Positions 1 to 7,880 of a stretch of 41,436 bases of DNA are shown one piece after another (position 1 is the stretch's first letter; every line of letters starts with the position of its first letter). The translations under genes and the position numbers were made by a program. The DNA lies in NCBI RefSeq assembly GCF_000317245.1, contig NZ_AJLJ01000497.1, positions 1-41,436 of the forward strand, given 5' to 3'. The notes beneath the pieces were generated by a model. That model saw only the letters and a list, made by a program, of their open reading frames with translations. It was not told the origin of the DNA and did not search any database. Source of the DNA: Fischerella muscicola SAG 1427-1 = PCC 73103. Its GTDB lineage: Bacteria; Cyanobacteriota; Cyanobacteriia; Cyanobacteriales; Nostocaceae.

Positions 1-33
1 GCCTTGAAGCCGCTCTTACCGCATTTGGCTTGG

Positions 34-112
34 GAAAAAGAGGGGAGGCTTAAAGCCCCCTGATTAATCTGTGGGCCAATTGGATCTCTAATAGAAGCCT
101 CCCCTCTTTTTC
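34..112. repeat. long inverted repeat (fold-back)
   Basis: An 18-bp perfect inverted repeat (34-51 and 95-112, GAAAAAGAGGGGAGGCTT and its complement) encloses a 43-nt loop. The right arm runs into a T-rich stretch, so on the plus strand it could terminate a transcript coming from left of the window. It could equally be a small dispersed palindrome. No gene is seen in bases 1-278. Confidence 0.6.
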
Positions 113-170
113 TTTTATTCGCCTCGTTACGAGCGTCTACGCGTCTCTACAATAGTCATAATTTTGAATT

Positions 171-233
171 TTGTAGACGCAAAGCGGCTACTTGCAGAAG
201 TCGCTTGCGCGCCTACCGTAGGTATTTTGAATT
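171..233. repeat. dispersed intergenic repeat, copy 1
   Basis: The segment begins TTGTAGACGCAAAGCGGCTA and ends GGTATTTTGAATT. A diverged and longer relative lies at 33511-33599. Both are in spacers and contain small internal palindromes built on the AGTCGC/GCGACT type. It is non-coding and of unknown role. Confidence 0.6.
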
Positions 234-278
234 GATGTGTTTCTCTTGTCTCCCTTGCCTTCCTTGTCCCTCCTCACG

Positions 279-391
279 CAATACGGTTCGGTTAAGAATT
301 TTTTCATGATTTTGGGGTTGTACCAGACGCGATAAATCGCGTCTCTACGGGATTTAAACGTTAATCGATTTGTCTTATCCGAACCGTATTG
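279..391. mobile_element. 113-bp MITE (family 1, copy 1)
   Basis: The element has terminal inverted repeats CAATACGGTTCGG / CCGAACCGTATTG and a central palindrome AGACGCGATAAATCGCGTCT. It is flanked by an 11-bp direct repeat CCCTCCTCACG (268-278 and 392-402), which looks like a target-site duplication. A second copy at 19104-19216 appears identical and has its own, different flanking duplication. It has no coding capacity, so it would be moved by a transposase in trans. It lies immediately after the stop codon of the solute-binding protein gene, and that stop is inside the right-hand duplication. Confidence 0.85.
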
Positions 392-397
392 CCCTCC

Positions 398-1681
398 TCA
401 CGCATTCCCCAACAACCGCCTTGTCTCCTGTGCTGCTGCTTTCATGGCTGCTTCAGGTGACATGCGATTTGTTAATGCTGCACTCAGATAACGTTGCAAA
501 ATATCTGATGTTTGAGCATATTGGGCAATGGGTGGGCGCAAAACGGCTTGTTCTACTACTTCTAGTAATTGGGGATAGTAGGGATAGGTGGCGACGATTT
601 GTGGATCTGTAAATAATGAACGTCTACTGGGTACAAAACCAGCTTGGAGAATAAATCGACGCTGTGCTTCTTCGCTAGTAAAGTATTGAATTGCTTTCCA
701 GGCTTCTTGGGGATGCTTGGTGGTTTTAGAAATTCCCAAACCCCATCCACCTAAGCAAGCGCCTCCACTTTTACCAGAGTTGCTAACCATTGGTTTGATG
801 GCTATTTTACCTTTAATCGGGGAATCCTTGGCATTAGCTAAAGGCCAAACATAAGGCCAGCTGCGTAAAAAAGCCGCTTGTCCACTTTGAAAAATGCGCC
901 TGGTTTCTTCTTCTTGGTATGTTGTGACACCAGGTGGAGAAATACCTGTTTGTATTGTCTCTTTGAGAAAAGCGATCGCTTTCAAGGTTTCCGGTCTATC
1001 TAATCCTACTTCTAAGGTGTTAGGATTCACCCAAAATCCGCCAAAACCTTCGAGAACTTCGACAAACATCGCCGCCAAACCTTCATATTGACGCCCTTGC
1101 CAAAGATATCCCCAATTTATCTTGTCTTGCTGTTTTAAAGTTTGGGAAATCTTAATTAAATCTGTAAAAGTTTCTGGTGGATTAAACCCCCCTTGCTTGA
1201 GTAAATCCTCCCGGTAGTAAAGCATTCCCACATCACTCCGCATGGGAATTCTATACAATCTACCCTTGTAACGTCCTCCTTCTACATCTCTGGGTGAAAA
1301 TGCTGCCAATTCTGATTTTGTCACCTTATCTGTTAAATCTAACAGCCACCCAGCCGCAGCAAATTTAGGTGTCCAAATCACATCCATATTAATGAGGTCG
1401 TATGGAGAATCACCTAAAATAAAAGCTGATGTATACAGGTCTTCAAGTAAATTAGTGGCGTTTGGCCCCTCAATAATGTTGATGCGAATACCAGGATTTT
1501 TACTCTCAAAATCTTTGATGATCCCCTCTTTCCAAGGTTGAGCATCAGGGGCTGTCATCAACAAATTGAGGACTACTGGCTGTTGGGTTTGAGCCGAGGG
1601 AACAGATATAAACAGAACACCCAACAATACCAAAACAAAAATTACTGTTAACCATTTAAACTTTTTTAGAAGTTTTACCAT
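398..1681 (-). CDS. ABC transporter solute-binding protein, family 1 (sugar type)
   Basis: This 427-aa protein has the architecture of family 1 extracellular solute-binding proteins (maltose/multiple-sugar type), which capture a carbohydrate in the periplasm and deliver it to a membrane permease. Residues 1-30 form a signal peptide: basic start, long hydrophobic run, then VPSA before the mature QTQQP. The mature part carries typical family features such as a DLINMDVIWT segment and a late GGWGLGISKTTKHPQEAWKA segment. No cysteine follows the signal, so it is probably not a lipoprotein. No permease or ATPase gene is adjacent within the window. The stop codon lies 7 nt from a MITE. The substrate cannot be deduced from sequence. 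Family assignment is firm. Confidence 0.88.
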   Translation of the reverse strand: MVKLLKKFKWLTVIFVLVLLGVLFISVPSAQTQQPVVLNLLMTAPDAQPWKEGIIKDFESKNPGIRINIIEGPNATNLLEDLYTSAFILGDSPYDLINMDVIWTPKFAAAGWLLDLTDKVTKSELAAFSPRDVEGGRYKGRLYRIPMRSDVGMLYYREDLLKQGGFNPPETFTDLIKISQTLKQQDKINWGYLWQGRQYEGLAAMFVEVLEGFGGFWVNPNTLEVGLDRPETLKAIAFLKETIQTGISPPGVTTYQEEETRRIFQSGQAAFLRSWPYVWPLANAKDSPIKGKIAIKPMVSNSGKSGGACLGGWGLGISKTTKHPQEAWKAIQYFTSEEAQRRFILQAGFVPSRRSLFTDPQIVATYPYYPQLLEVVEQAVLRPPIAQYAQTSDILQRYLSAALTNRMSPEAAMKAAAQETRRLLGNA

Positions 1682-1814
1682 TAGCTTTGCTGGCTAAACG
1701 GTCAGATATCTACTTTACTCTTAAAAAGCACGTAATTTAATTGAATGTTAAGTTGTTAGTAGAGAATTATCAAAAAACGTAATCTTATTTATTATTTAGT
1801 TAATATCTTATTCA

Positions 1815-1847
1815 AGATCCCCGACTTTTTTAAAAAGTCGGGGATCT
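1815..1847. repeat. dispersed hairpin AGATCCCCGACTT...AAGTCGGGGATCT (1)
   Basis: This perfect palindromic hairpin lies just 3' of the GGDEF gene, which ends at 1878 on the minus strand. It is one of seven related hairpins in the window (also 3483, 3571, 12962, 13894, 13993 and 24392). It may act as a transcript-end stem, but without a clear T-run it is best called a dispersed palindromic repeat. Confidence 0.7.
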
Positions 1848-1877
1848 GGCTCTGTCAATTTATATCAAATGTAACCT

Positions 1878-3176
1878 CTAATCTGTAAAATTATGATCAG
1901 AAACAATATAATTGCCTTTTCCTTTTCCCTTAGCGCGATACATTGCTATATCTGCATCTCGCAATAGATTTGTTGGTTCTTCATAACCATTGCTACTTAA
2001 AGCAATCCCGATGCTAACTGTTGTAGATATTTCATGTCCATTGAAGCGAAGAGGTAAACTTAAAGTTTCTTGAATGCGTTTAGCAATATTGATAGCGTCA
2101 CTAACGTCTTTAATATCCTCTAATAACACTGCAAATTCATCGCCGCCAAATCTAGCCACAGTGTCACCACTACGCAAGCATGACTCCAAACGTCGAGCGA
2201 TCGCTACTAATAAATCATCACCCATTCCATGCCCAAAGCGATCGTTAATAATTTTGAAGCTATCTAAATCTAAAAACAAAACGGCAAAATGATAATTCAG
2301 GCGTCTTTTACAACGTTCTGACGCTTGTTTTAGCCTATCCAAAAATAATACTCGGTTAGGTAATGCTGTCAACCCATCATAGAAAGCATTGCGAACTAGT
2401 TGTGCTTCTTTTTGCTTGCGTTCAGTAATATCTTGAAAAACGATCACAGCACCTGTAATCACGCCCATATGATCGCGAATCGGTGAGACAGTATCCCCAA
2501 TCGGAATTTTTCTTCCATCCCTAGTTATAAGAATACAGTTTTCCGGTAGTTGCAAAACGACACCTGCTTTCATTGCTTGCGTTGCAATATGAACAATTTC
2601 TTCTCCGGTGTCTTTGTCAACTAAATTTAAAACATCTCCCAAATCTTTCCCAAACGCTGCTTTTTGCTGCCAACCAGTTAGTATTTCTGCTACCGGATTC
2701 ATCATTTGGATGCAAGCATTAATATCTGTCATCACTACTGCACAGCCCATACTATTAATCACCGCCAGTAGTCTTTGGTTTTCACTTTGCAACTGTTTTT
2801 TAATTTTATCTTTATAAAGAGCCATTGCAACTGCATTATATAAATCTTTCTCAGCAAAAGGTTTCGCAACATAGCTAAAATGCTCTTGCAATTTATTGTT
2901 ATTGGATATTTGAAAATCTAAACTATCTGTTAGATATAGTACTGGTATATTCAAATTATTTTGAATAATATCTACTACTTGTACACCATCAAATTCTCCT
3001 GCTAAACAAATATCAATTAATACTAGTTTTGGTTTAATTTCTGCCAGCTTTTGTATCGCTTTTTCGCCAGAATTAGTGATTTTGTGAACCTCATATCCTA
3101 GCTTTGTTAAACTATTTATAATATCTACAGCAATGATTTCTTTGTCCTCAATAACTAGGATTTTTGGAGCGTTCAT
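1878..3176 (-). CDS. response regulator with PAS and GGDEF domains (diguanylate cyclase)
   Basis: The 432-aa protein has three modules. A receiver domain spans about 5-120, with the phospho-acceptor Asp55 in LIDICLAGE and conserved Lys105 in AKPF. A PAS domain spans about 134-256. A GGDEF domain spans about 258-430, with an intact GGDEF at 344-348 and metal-site FLDLDSFK at 301-308. An RxxD motif (RSGD, 335-338) sits five residues before GGDEF, matching the product-inhibition I-site. By family knowledge it should make cyclic di-GMP from two GTP under phosphorylation and PAS-ligand control, with feedback inhibition. No HTH or EAL domain is present. No histidine kinase lies next to it, so its partner is unknown. 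Confidence 0.92.
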   Translation of the reverse strand: MNAPKILVIEDKEIIAVDIINSLTKLGYEVHKITNSGEKAIQKLAEIKPKLVLIDICLAGEFDGVQVVDIIQNNLNIPVLYLTDSLDFQISNNNKLQEHFSYVAKPFAEKDLYNAVAMALYKDKIKKQLQSENQRLLAVINSMGCAVVMTDINACIQMMNPVAEILTGWQQKAAFGKDLGDVLNLVDKDTGEEIVHIATQAMKAGVVLQLPENCILITRDGRKIPIGDTVSPIRDHMGVITGAVIVFQDITERKQKEAQLVRNAFYDGLTALPNRVLFLDRLKQASERCKRRLNYHFAVLFLDLDSFKIINDRFGHGMGDDLLVAIARRLESCLRSGDTVARFGGDEFAVLLEDIKDVSDAINIAKRIQETLSLPLRFNGHEISTTVSIGIALSSNGYEEPTNLLRDADIAMYRAKGKGKGNYIVSDHNFTD

Positions 3177-3482
3177 GCTAAAATTACCAGTTCTATAGGA
3201 GCAGATTTATTATCGATGTTAGATAAGCTTGGAAGACCGCAATCCTATCATAATAAATCCCCTATATTACTGTGTCCGAATTAACTAAAATAGTTACTAT
3301 TATTTTTATTGTTGTATCGAGTTATCACTGTTTTAACTTTTAATTAACCAGAACAAACTAGAACATGTGTTCATTATCAAGTTAATAGAATGTTGGATAA
3401 TAAAATTACTGAAAAATTAAGATTTACAAGTATTAGCAGTATATAGCAATTCTAATTGAGTTGTGAGAAAACACCCAATCCC

Positions 3483-3515
3483 AGATCCCCGACTTCTTAG
3501 AGAAGTCGGGGATCT
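3483..3515. repeat. dispersed hairpin AGATCCCCGACTT (2)
   Basis: A near-perfect palindrome of the same family as 1815-1847, with loop region CTTAGAG. It lies in the 503-bp spacer between folB and the GGDEF gene. Apart from hairpins 2 and 3 that spacer is AT-rich and shows no gene. Confidence 0.7.
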
Positions 3516-3570
3516 CGCCTCTCACGAATGATTTAGGAATCCTATTTAATTTATGAAATTAAAAATATAT

Positions 3571-3603
3571 AAATCCCCAACTTCTCTAAGAAATTGGGGA
3601 TTT
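3571..3603. repeat. dispersed hairpin, diverged (3)
   Basis: A diverged family member (AAATCCCCAACTT...AAATTGGGGATTT) lies 77 nt beyond the folB stop. Arm changes on one side are partly matched on the other (AAATCCCCAA with TTGGGGATTT), so the fold is kept. This hints at structural constraint. Confidence 0.6.
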
Positions 3604-3679
3604 GTATTAAGACGTATTTTAGTATAAATATCATCTTAAGAGTCTCTCACGAGAGAAGTCATATCCCCCTTGTCCCCAA

Positions 3680-4039
3680 TTACCTGCTTCTAGTAACACA
3701 AATGCTGATTTTGCCACCAAAGTCTGGGATGGGTGCAGCAGGTTTACTGAGGGTGACCTGAACTTGCGTAAGGCGATCGCACTCTTGCAAAATAGAATCT
3801 GCAATTACTGCTACCAATTTTTCAATCAAAGCGAACTTTGAGGTTTTAATGAGATGTTGAACCAAATTAATCACTTGACGGTAGTCTACAGTATCTGCGA
3901 TCGCATCAGTTTTGGCTGCTGAGGTGAGATCCAACCATAACTTCACATCTACCTCAAACCATTGTCCTAACACCTGTTCTTCTGCTAGATACCCAGTATA
4001 GCCATAGGCACGAATTCCCTTAACATCAATACAGTCCAT
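3680..4039 (-). CDS. folB: dihydroneopterin aldolase
   Basis: FolB cleaves 7,8-dihydroneopterin to 6-hydroxymethyl-dihydropterin and glycolaldehyde in folate synthesis in the cytoplasm. The 119-aa length matches the family. By comparison with the well-studied Staphylococcus enzyme, the active-site positions appear as Glu21, Tyr53 (VDYRQV), Glu73 (LIEKLV) and Lys99 (LSKPAAPIP). The start has the typical MDCIDVKGIRAYGYTG opening. The gene stands alone, 357 bp from the menD start in the opposite direction; that spacer holds a 164-bp MITE. Confidence 0.93.
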   Translation of the reverse strand: MDCIDVKGIRAYGYTGYLAEEQVLGQWFEVDVKLWLDLTSAAKTDAIADTVDYRQVINLVQHLIKTSKFALIEKLVAVIADSILQECDRLTQVQVTLSKPAAPIPDFGGKISICVTRSR

Positions 4040-4112
4040 ATAAAAATAAAAGAGCGAATTTTGCCTTTAGGATTGTAAAGCAAGTTATATATTTTTGGTC
4101 ATTGGTCAACTG

Positions 4113-4276
4113 ATATCTTGTACCAACCCCATATCCCGCCTCAGAATTAATTGGTGAGGCTAATAGCATAAGTCCGTTAAAACGGACTCAAACACCCTCC
4201 TAGTCAGATTTATCTGACTTTAGCTATTAGCCAATAAATTTATTTATTGGCGGGATATGAGGTTGATGCAAGATAT
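4113..4276. mobile_element. 164-bp fold-back MITE (family 2, copy A)
   Basis: Terminal inverted repeats of 28 bp (4113-4140 and 4249-4276) match at 25 positions. Inside is a nested pair GGCTAATAGC (4158) / GCTATTAGCC (4223). Between those arms are two small hairpins: AGTCCGTTAAAACGGACT (4171-4188) and GTCAGATTTATCTGAC (4203-4218). The predicted fold is cloverleaf-like. Copy B at 8821-8984 has the same length and about four differences. It has no coding capacity. Confidence 0.8.
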
Positions 4277-4396
4277 GAATCAATGGATAGGGAACAGGTA
4301 ACAGGGAACAGGGAGAATAACCGACACCCAATCCCCATTACCCAATCCCCAATCCCCGTTACCCCTTATCCCCAGTCCTCGATCCCCAATCCCATC

Positions 4397-6160
4397 ATGC
4401 TAATTGGTTTCAGAAACACAAATGAACTTTGGGCTTCCGTATTGACACAGTCATTGCAGCACTTGGGCTTAACAACTGCTGTCATTTGTCCTGGTTCCCG
4501 TTCTACACCATTAGCAGTCGCTTTTGCCCAGCAAGCACCAGAAATTGATGTAATTTCGATTCTCGATGAACGTTCCGCAGCTTTTTTTGCGTTAGGAAGA
4601 GCAAAAGCAACAGGTTTAGCTACAGCTATCGTTTGTACCTCCGGAACAGCGGGAGCGAATTTTTATCCAGCAGTCATTGAAGCGAAACAAACTCGTGTAC
4701 CACTGCTAATTTTAACCGCCGATAGACCACCAGAATTGCGAGATTGTCACTCTGGACAAACTATAGATCAGTTAAAACTATATGGTAATTACCCTAACTG
4801 GCAAACAGAATTAGCTGTACCCGTAGCAGAGATGGGGATGCTGGCTTATCTGCGTCAAACAATGGTTTATGCTTGGGAGCGATCGCTTTACCCTGTTCCT
4901 GGCCCCGTACACTTAAATATACCGTTTCGCGACCCCCTCGCACCTATTCCTGACGCCATTGACTTACATAATTTACACTCACAATTTCACCCAGAAGAAT
5001 TTTTTGCTAACGTCACAAAATTCTCTCCATCACCCCATTTCCCTATCACCCCATCTTTTCCCCTTAATGATTGGCAAAACTCTGAGCGAGGCATAATTAT
5101 AGCCGGAGTTGCCCAACCACAGCAACAACAGAAATATTGTCAAGCGATCGCCCAACTTGCCCAAACCTTACAATTTCCAGTCTTAGCCGAAGGATTATCT
5201 CCTGTCAGAAATCATGCTAGTATTAATCCTCACATCATTTCTACTTATGACCTGATATTGCGGAATCAGCAACTAGCAAAACAGCTGACACCAGAAATAG
5301 TAATTCAAATTGGCGAAATTCCCACTAGTCCAATACTGCGTAATTGGCTAAAAACTACTGCTGCTAGACATTGGGTGATAGACTCCAGTGACCAAAATCT
5401 TGATCCTCTCCACGCTAGGACAGTTCATCTACGCCTGAGTGTAGAACAACTAACTGAAATATTTAACTCATTCCCACTATCAGTGCGTCCCCACGTTGGT
5501 GTATCTTCTTATCTCGAGCTATGGACTCAACTCGAAGTAAAAGTTAGAACAACAGTTGATCATACTTTTAAAAATATAGACAATTTATTAGAAAGTAAAA
5601 TTGCTTGGTTACTTTCCCAAACTTTACCACCAGAAACACCTTTATTTATTGCCAATAGTATGCCTGTGCGAGATGTAGAATATTTCTGGCAACCTAATCA
5701 CTCTGGTATACGACCATTTTTTAATCGAGGTGCAAATGGCATAGATGGGACATTATCGACTGCTTTAGGAATTGCCCATCGTCATCAAAGCAGCGTTATG
5801 TTAACTGGAGATTTGGCATTATTACACGATACAAATGCTTTTTTAATCAGAAATAAATTTGTTGGACATTTAACAATTGTATTAGTCAACAATAACGGTG
5901 GTGGCATTTTTGAAATGTTATCTATTGCTAAATTTGAACCACCATTTGAAGAATTTTTTGCCACACCCCAAGATATTAATTTTGCTCAATTATGTGCTAC
6001 CTATGGCGTGGAACATGAATTGATTACTAACTGGGAACAATTGCAAACAAAATTAAATCCTCTACCTACTAGTGGCATTAGGGTGTTAGAGTTACAAACA
6101 AATCGCAAACTTGACGCTCAGTGGCGACAGGAAAATTTAGGTAAATTTGCCAAAGTTTAA
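4397..6160 (+). CDS. menD: 2-succinyl-5-enolpyruvyl-6-hydroxy-3-cyclohexene-1-carboxylate synthase
   Basis: MenD is a thiamine-diphosphate enzyme that joins 2-oxoglutarate and isochorismate in phylloquinone/menaquinone synthesis, here supplying the photosystem I quinone. The protein is 587 aa from the ATG at 4397. It opens MLIGFRNTNELWASVL and carries CPGSRSTPLA (31-40), the ThDP-activating glutamate Glu58 in LDERSAAFFALG, CTSGTAGAN, and a C-terminal cofactor region TGDLALLHDTNAF...VNNNGGGIF. The frame stays open upstream to 4247. However, those 50 codons are made of MITE and low-complexity spacer (proline-rich PIPITQSPIP), so 4397 is preferred. No other men gene is adjacent. Confidence 0.93.
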   Translation: MLIGFRNTNELWASVLTQSLQHLGLTTAVICPGSRSTPLAVAFAQQAPEIDVISILDERSAAFFALGRAKATGLATAIVCTSGTAGANFYPAVIEAKQTRVPLLILTADRPPELRDCHSGQTIDQLKLYGNYPNWQTELAVPVAEMGMLAYLRQTMVYAWERSLYPVPGPVHLNIPFRDPLAPIPDAIDLHNLHSQFHPEEFFANVTKFSPSPHFPITPSFPLNDWQNSERGIIIAGVAQPQQQQKYCQAIAQLAQTLQFPVLAEGLSPVRNHASINPHIISTYDLILRNQQLAKQLTPEIVIQIGEIPTSPILRNWLKTTAARHWVIDSSDQNLDPLHARTVHLRLSVEQLTEIFNSFPLSVRPHVGVSSYLELWTQLEVKVRTTVDHTFKNIDNLLESKIAWLLSQTLPPETPLFIANSMPVRDVEYFWQPNHSGIRPFFNRGANGIDGTLSTALGIAHRHQSSVMLTGDLALLHDTNAFLIRNKFVGHLTIVLVNNNGGGIFEMLSIAKFEPPFEEFFATPQDINFAQLCATYGVEHELITNWEQLQTKLNPLPTSGIRVLELQTNRKLDAQWRQENLGKFAKV

Positions 6161-6183
6161 AACTTCAAAATCAAAATTAGTAG

Positions 6184-6251
6184 GGTGCGTTGTCGCAAAG
6201 CGCAACGCACCTTATGGTCGGCGGTGCGTTAGGCTGAAGCCATAACGCACC
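6184..6251. repeat. paired REP-like hairpins upstream of the RAYT gene
   Basis: Two hairpins stand side by side. The first has arms GGTGCGTTG (6184-6192) and CAACGCACC (6203-6211). The second has arms GGTGCGTTA (6223-6231) and TAACGCACC (6243-6251) with an inner GGC/GCC stem. A hairpin nearly identical to the first lies just 3' of the transposase gene (6923-6950). This is the usual arrangement of REP palindromes around a RAYT gene. Confidence 0.8.
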
Positions 6252-6364
6252 CTACTTTATTACTTTATAAATAGTCTCTCAATTTTTCACAAAAAACGCA
6301 TAAAAGTGCCTAACGCACTACATTAATCATGGGCATTTTAAAAACAAACTATCCCTTGACGCCC

Positions 6365-6916
6365 ATGCCCAATTATCGCAGACCCCATGTTCCTGGCAGC
6401 ACTTACTTCATAACTCAAGTTACTTACGAACGACAATCCTGGCTTTGTTCTGATATTGGACGCACTGCTCTGCGGGCTGCTCTTAAACATGTCCGACAGA
6501 ATTACCCTTTCTCTATTGATGCTTTTGTTCTACTACCCGATCACTTTCACTGCCTATGGACTCTGCCTGCGGGAGATAGTAATCTATCAATACGAATGCT
6601 TTTAATCAAACGCTTTGTGACCAAATATTACGGGCAGCATCTAGGGCTTGATGTTGTTATCTCCCGTTCACGAGAAAAGCGAAAAGAAAAAAATCTATGG
6701 CAACGCCGTTTCTGGGAGCATCTAATTCGAGATGAGGTTGACTTTGCTAATCATTGCAATTATATCCACTACAATCCTGTGCGGCATAACTTTTGTAAAT
6801 CACCCCAAGAATGGGCTTTTTCGAGTATTCATCGTTTTATTGAGCAAAATATTTACCCGTTAGATTGGGGTGGCGGTGATGAGGTTGAGCTGGCGTCTGA
6901 TGTTTGGGATGTTTAA
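6365..6916 (+). CDS. REP-associated tyrosine transposase (RAYT, Y1/IS200-like)
   Basis: The protein belongs to the HUH single-strand transposase group that acts on REP palindromes. From the ATG at 6365 it is 183 aa and opens MPNYRRPHVPGSTYFIT, the usual family beginning. The ATG at 6329 would add 12 residues with no family counterpart. The metal-binding HUH motif is His60-Phe-His62 in LLPDHFHCLW. The catalytic tyrosine lies in NYIHYNPVRH (133 or 136). A lysine/arginine-rich linker (RSREKRKEKNLWQRRFWEH) precedes it. The reading frame is intact. REP-like hairpins flank both sides, so this may be an active domesticated-type element. Confidence 0.88.
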   Translation: MPNYRRPHVPGSTYFITQVTYERQSWLCSDIGRTALRAALKHVRQNYPFSIDAFVLLPDHFHCLWTLPAGDSNLSIRMLLIKRFVTKYYGQHLGLDVVISRSREKRKEKNLWQRRFWEHLIRDEVDFANHCNYIHYNPVRHNFCKSPQEWAFSSIHRFIEQNIYPLDWGGGDEVELASDVWDV

Positions 6917-6922
6917 GATTGT

Positions 6923-6950
6923 GGTGCGTTGTCGCAAAGCGCAACGCACC
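6923..6950. repeat. REP-like hairpin downstream of the RAYT gene
   Basis: Arms GGTGCGTTG and CAACGCACC enclose TCGCAAAGCG, matching the 6184-6211 hairpin over its full length. It begins 7 nt after the RAYT stop and also sits at the 3' end of the convergent 126-aa gene. Related single arms occur at 10679-10692 and near 17322-17353. Confidence 0.8.
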
Positions 6951-6970
6951 AATTACTACGGTTCCCCTGT

Positions 6971-7351
6971 TTACTCAGCTGATACATCCGGAAGATTTAC
7001 CATTGGATTTACTACCGGACGTGGTCTTCGTCGGTTTGACTTGCGTGTTCCACCAGCTGTTTCATACTCATCACTATTTTTGCCATAGCGAGAGGCAACA
7101 TTCAACAGCATATGCTCAGAATAATCATTTAACGTACGTTCTGCATTTATTAAGGCATTGTATGCCGTATCTACTACAGTTTGTGCTTTATTATAGGCGG
7201 CTAGCTTTTCTCGTACCTCATTAATCATAGTGCTGTAAGTAACGATGGAAAATCCATGACCAAAGTCTAGGTCAGGCTTAATCATCTGTAATCCTTCAAT
7301 CCGTCGTTCAGCTTTGGTTAGTGCGGTCGAATTTCGCTTGCGTGATACCAT
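6971..7351 (-). CDS. conserved-looking hypothetical protein, 126 aa
   Basis: No family was recognised. The protein is basic and mostly helical. It opens MVSRKRNSTALTKAERRIEG and ends in an arginine/proline-rich tail (RKSNRRRPRPVV), with a central amphipathic helical stretch (EVREKLAAYNKAQTVVDTAYNALINAERTLNDYSEHML). The ATG is preceded by AGGAAAA at suitable spacing. It is convergent with the RAYT gene. The even codon use and good ribosome-binding site argue that it is real. The charge pattern could suit nucleic-acid binding or a mobile-element accessory, but this is only inference. Confidence 0.6.
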   Translation of the reverse strand: MVSRKRNSTALTKAERRIEGLQMIKPDLDFGHGFSIVTYSTMINEVREKLAAYNKAQTVVDTAYNALINAERTLNDYSEHMLLNVASRYGKNSDEYETAGGTRKSNRRRPRPVVNPMVNLPDVSAE

Positions 7352-7542
7352 AAATTTTTCCTGTTGAGTTTCATTTAATATGGATAACTCTGGTGTTGTT
7401 TTACACCAAGTTCGTGATATATCATCAAAATACGCAATTAGCGCATACTTTAGCCTGAGTGAAGTTACAGAACTTTTAGAGCATCAGGATTAGTAAATAA
7501 AAGAAATACGAGTATAAATGCTGAAATTTGTTGCCAAAAGCA

Positions 7543-7720
7543 GATTTACGACTCAGAAACCTGATTTAAAACTCAGAAACCTGATTTAAAACTCAGAAAC
7601 TTGATTTAAAACTCAGAAACCTGATTTAAAACTCAGAAACTTGATTTAAAACTCAGAAACTTGATTTAAAACTCAGAAACTTGATTTAAAACTCAGAAAC
7701 TTGATTTACGACTCAGAAAT
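7543..7720. repeat. 20-bp tandem repeat array 1 (9 units)
   Basis: Nine head-to-tail units of GATTTAAAACTCAGAAACCT start at 7543 and repeat exactly every 20 bp. The last two bases vary between CT and TT. The two outermost units carry TTACG where the inner seven have TTAAA, and the last unit is incomplete. There are no spacers, so it is not a CRISPR. It lies between the divergent 126-aa and peptidase genes. A related array is at 24556-24795. Confidence 0.95.
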
Positions 7721-7880
7721 CAAAGTTTGCTGGGTCAAAGGTATACTGATGATGCTTGTCGCAAAATCAGGGTTAGCATTGCGACAAAGGGAATTCGTAG
7801 TCAGCACTTCAGTGCGTCAAATTGAGCGATAAATCGCTCACTACAAACTTTGCAACTACTAACTACTAAATATTTTTCCA

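Noticed and set aside
4247..4396. 50-residue N-terminal extension of MenD
   Set aside because: It is made of MITE end and proline-rich low-complexity spacer; the family start is MLIGFRNTNEL at 4397.
6870..7224. Plus-strand ORFs of 72 and 106 aa after the RAYT gene
   Set aside because: They are antisense to the better supported 126-aa minus-strand gene and read the REP hairpin.
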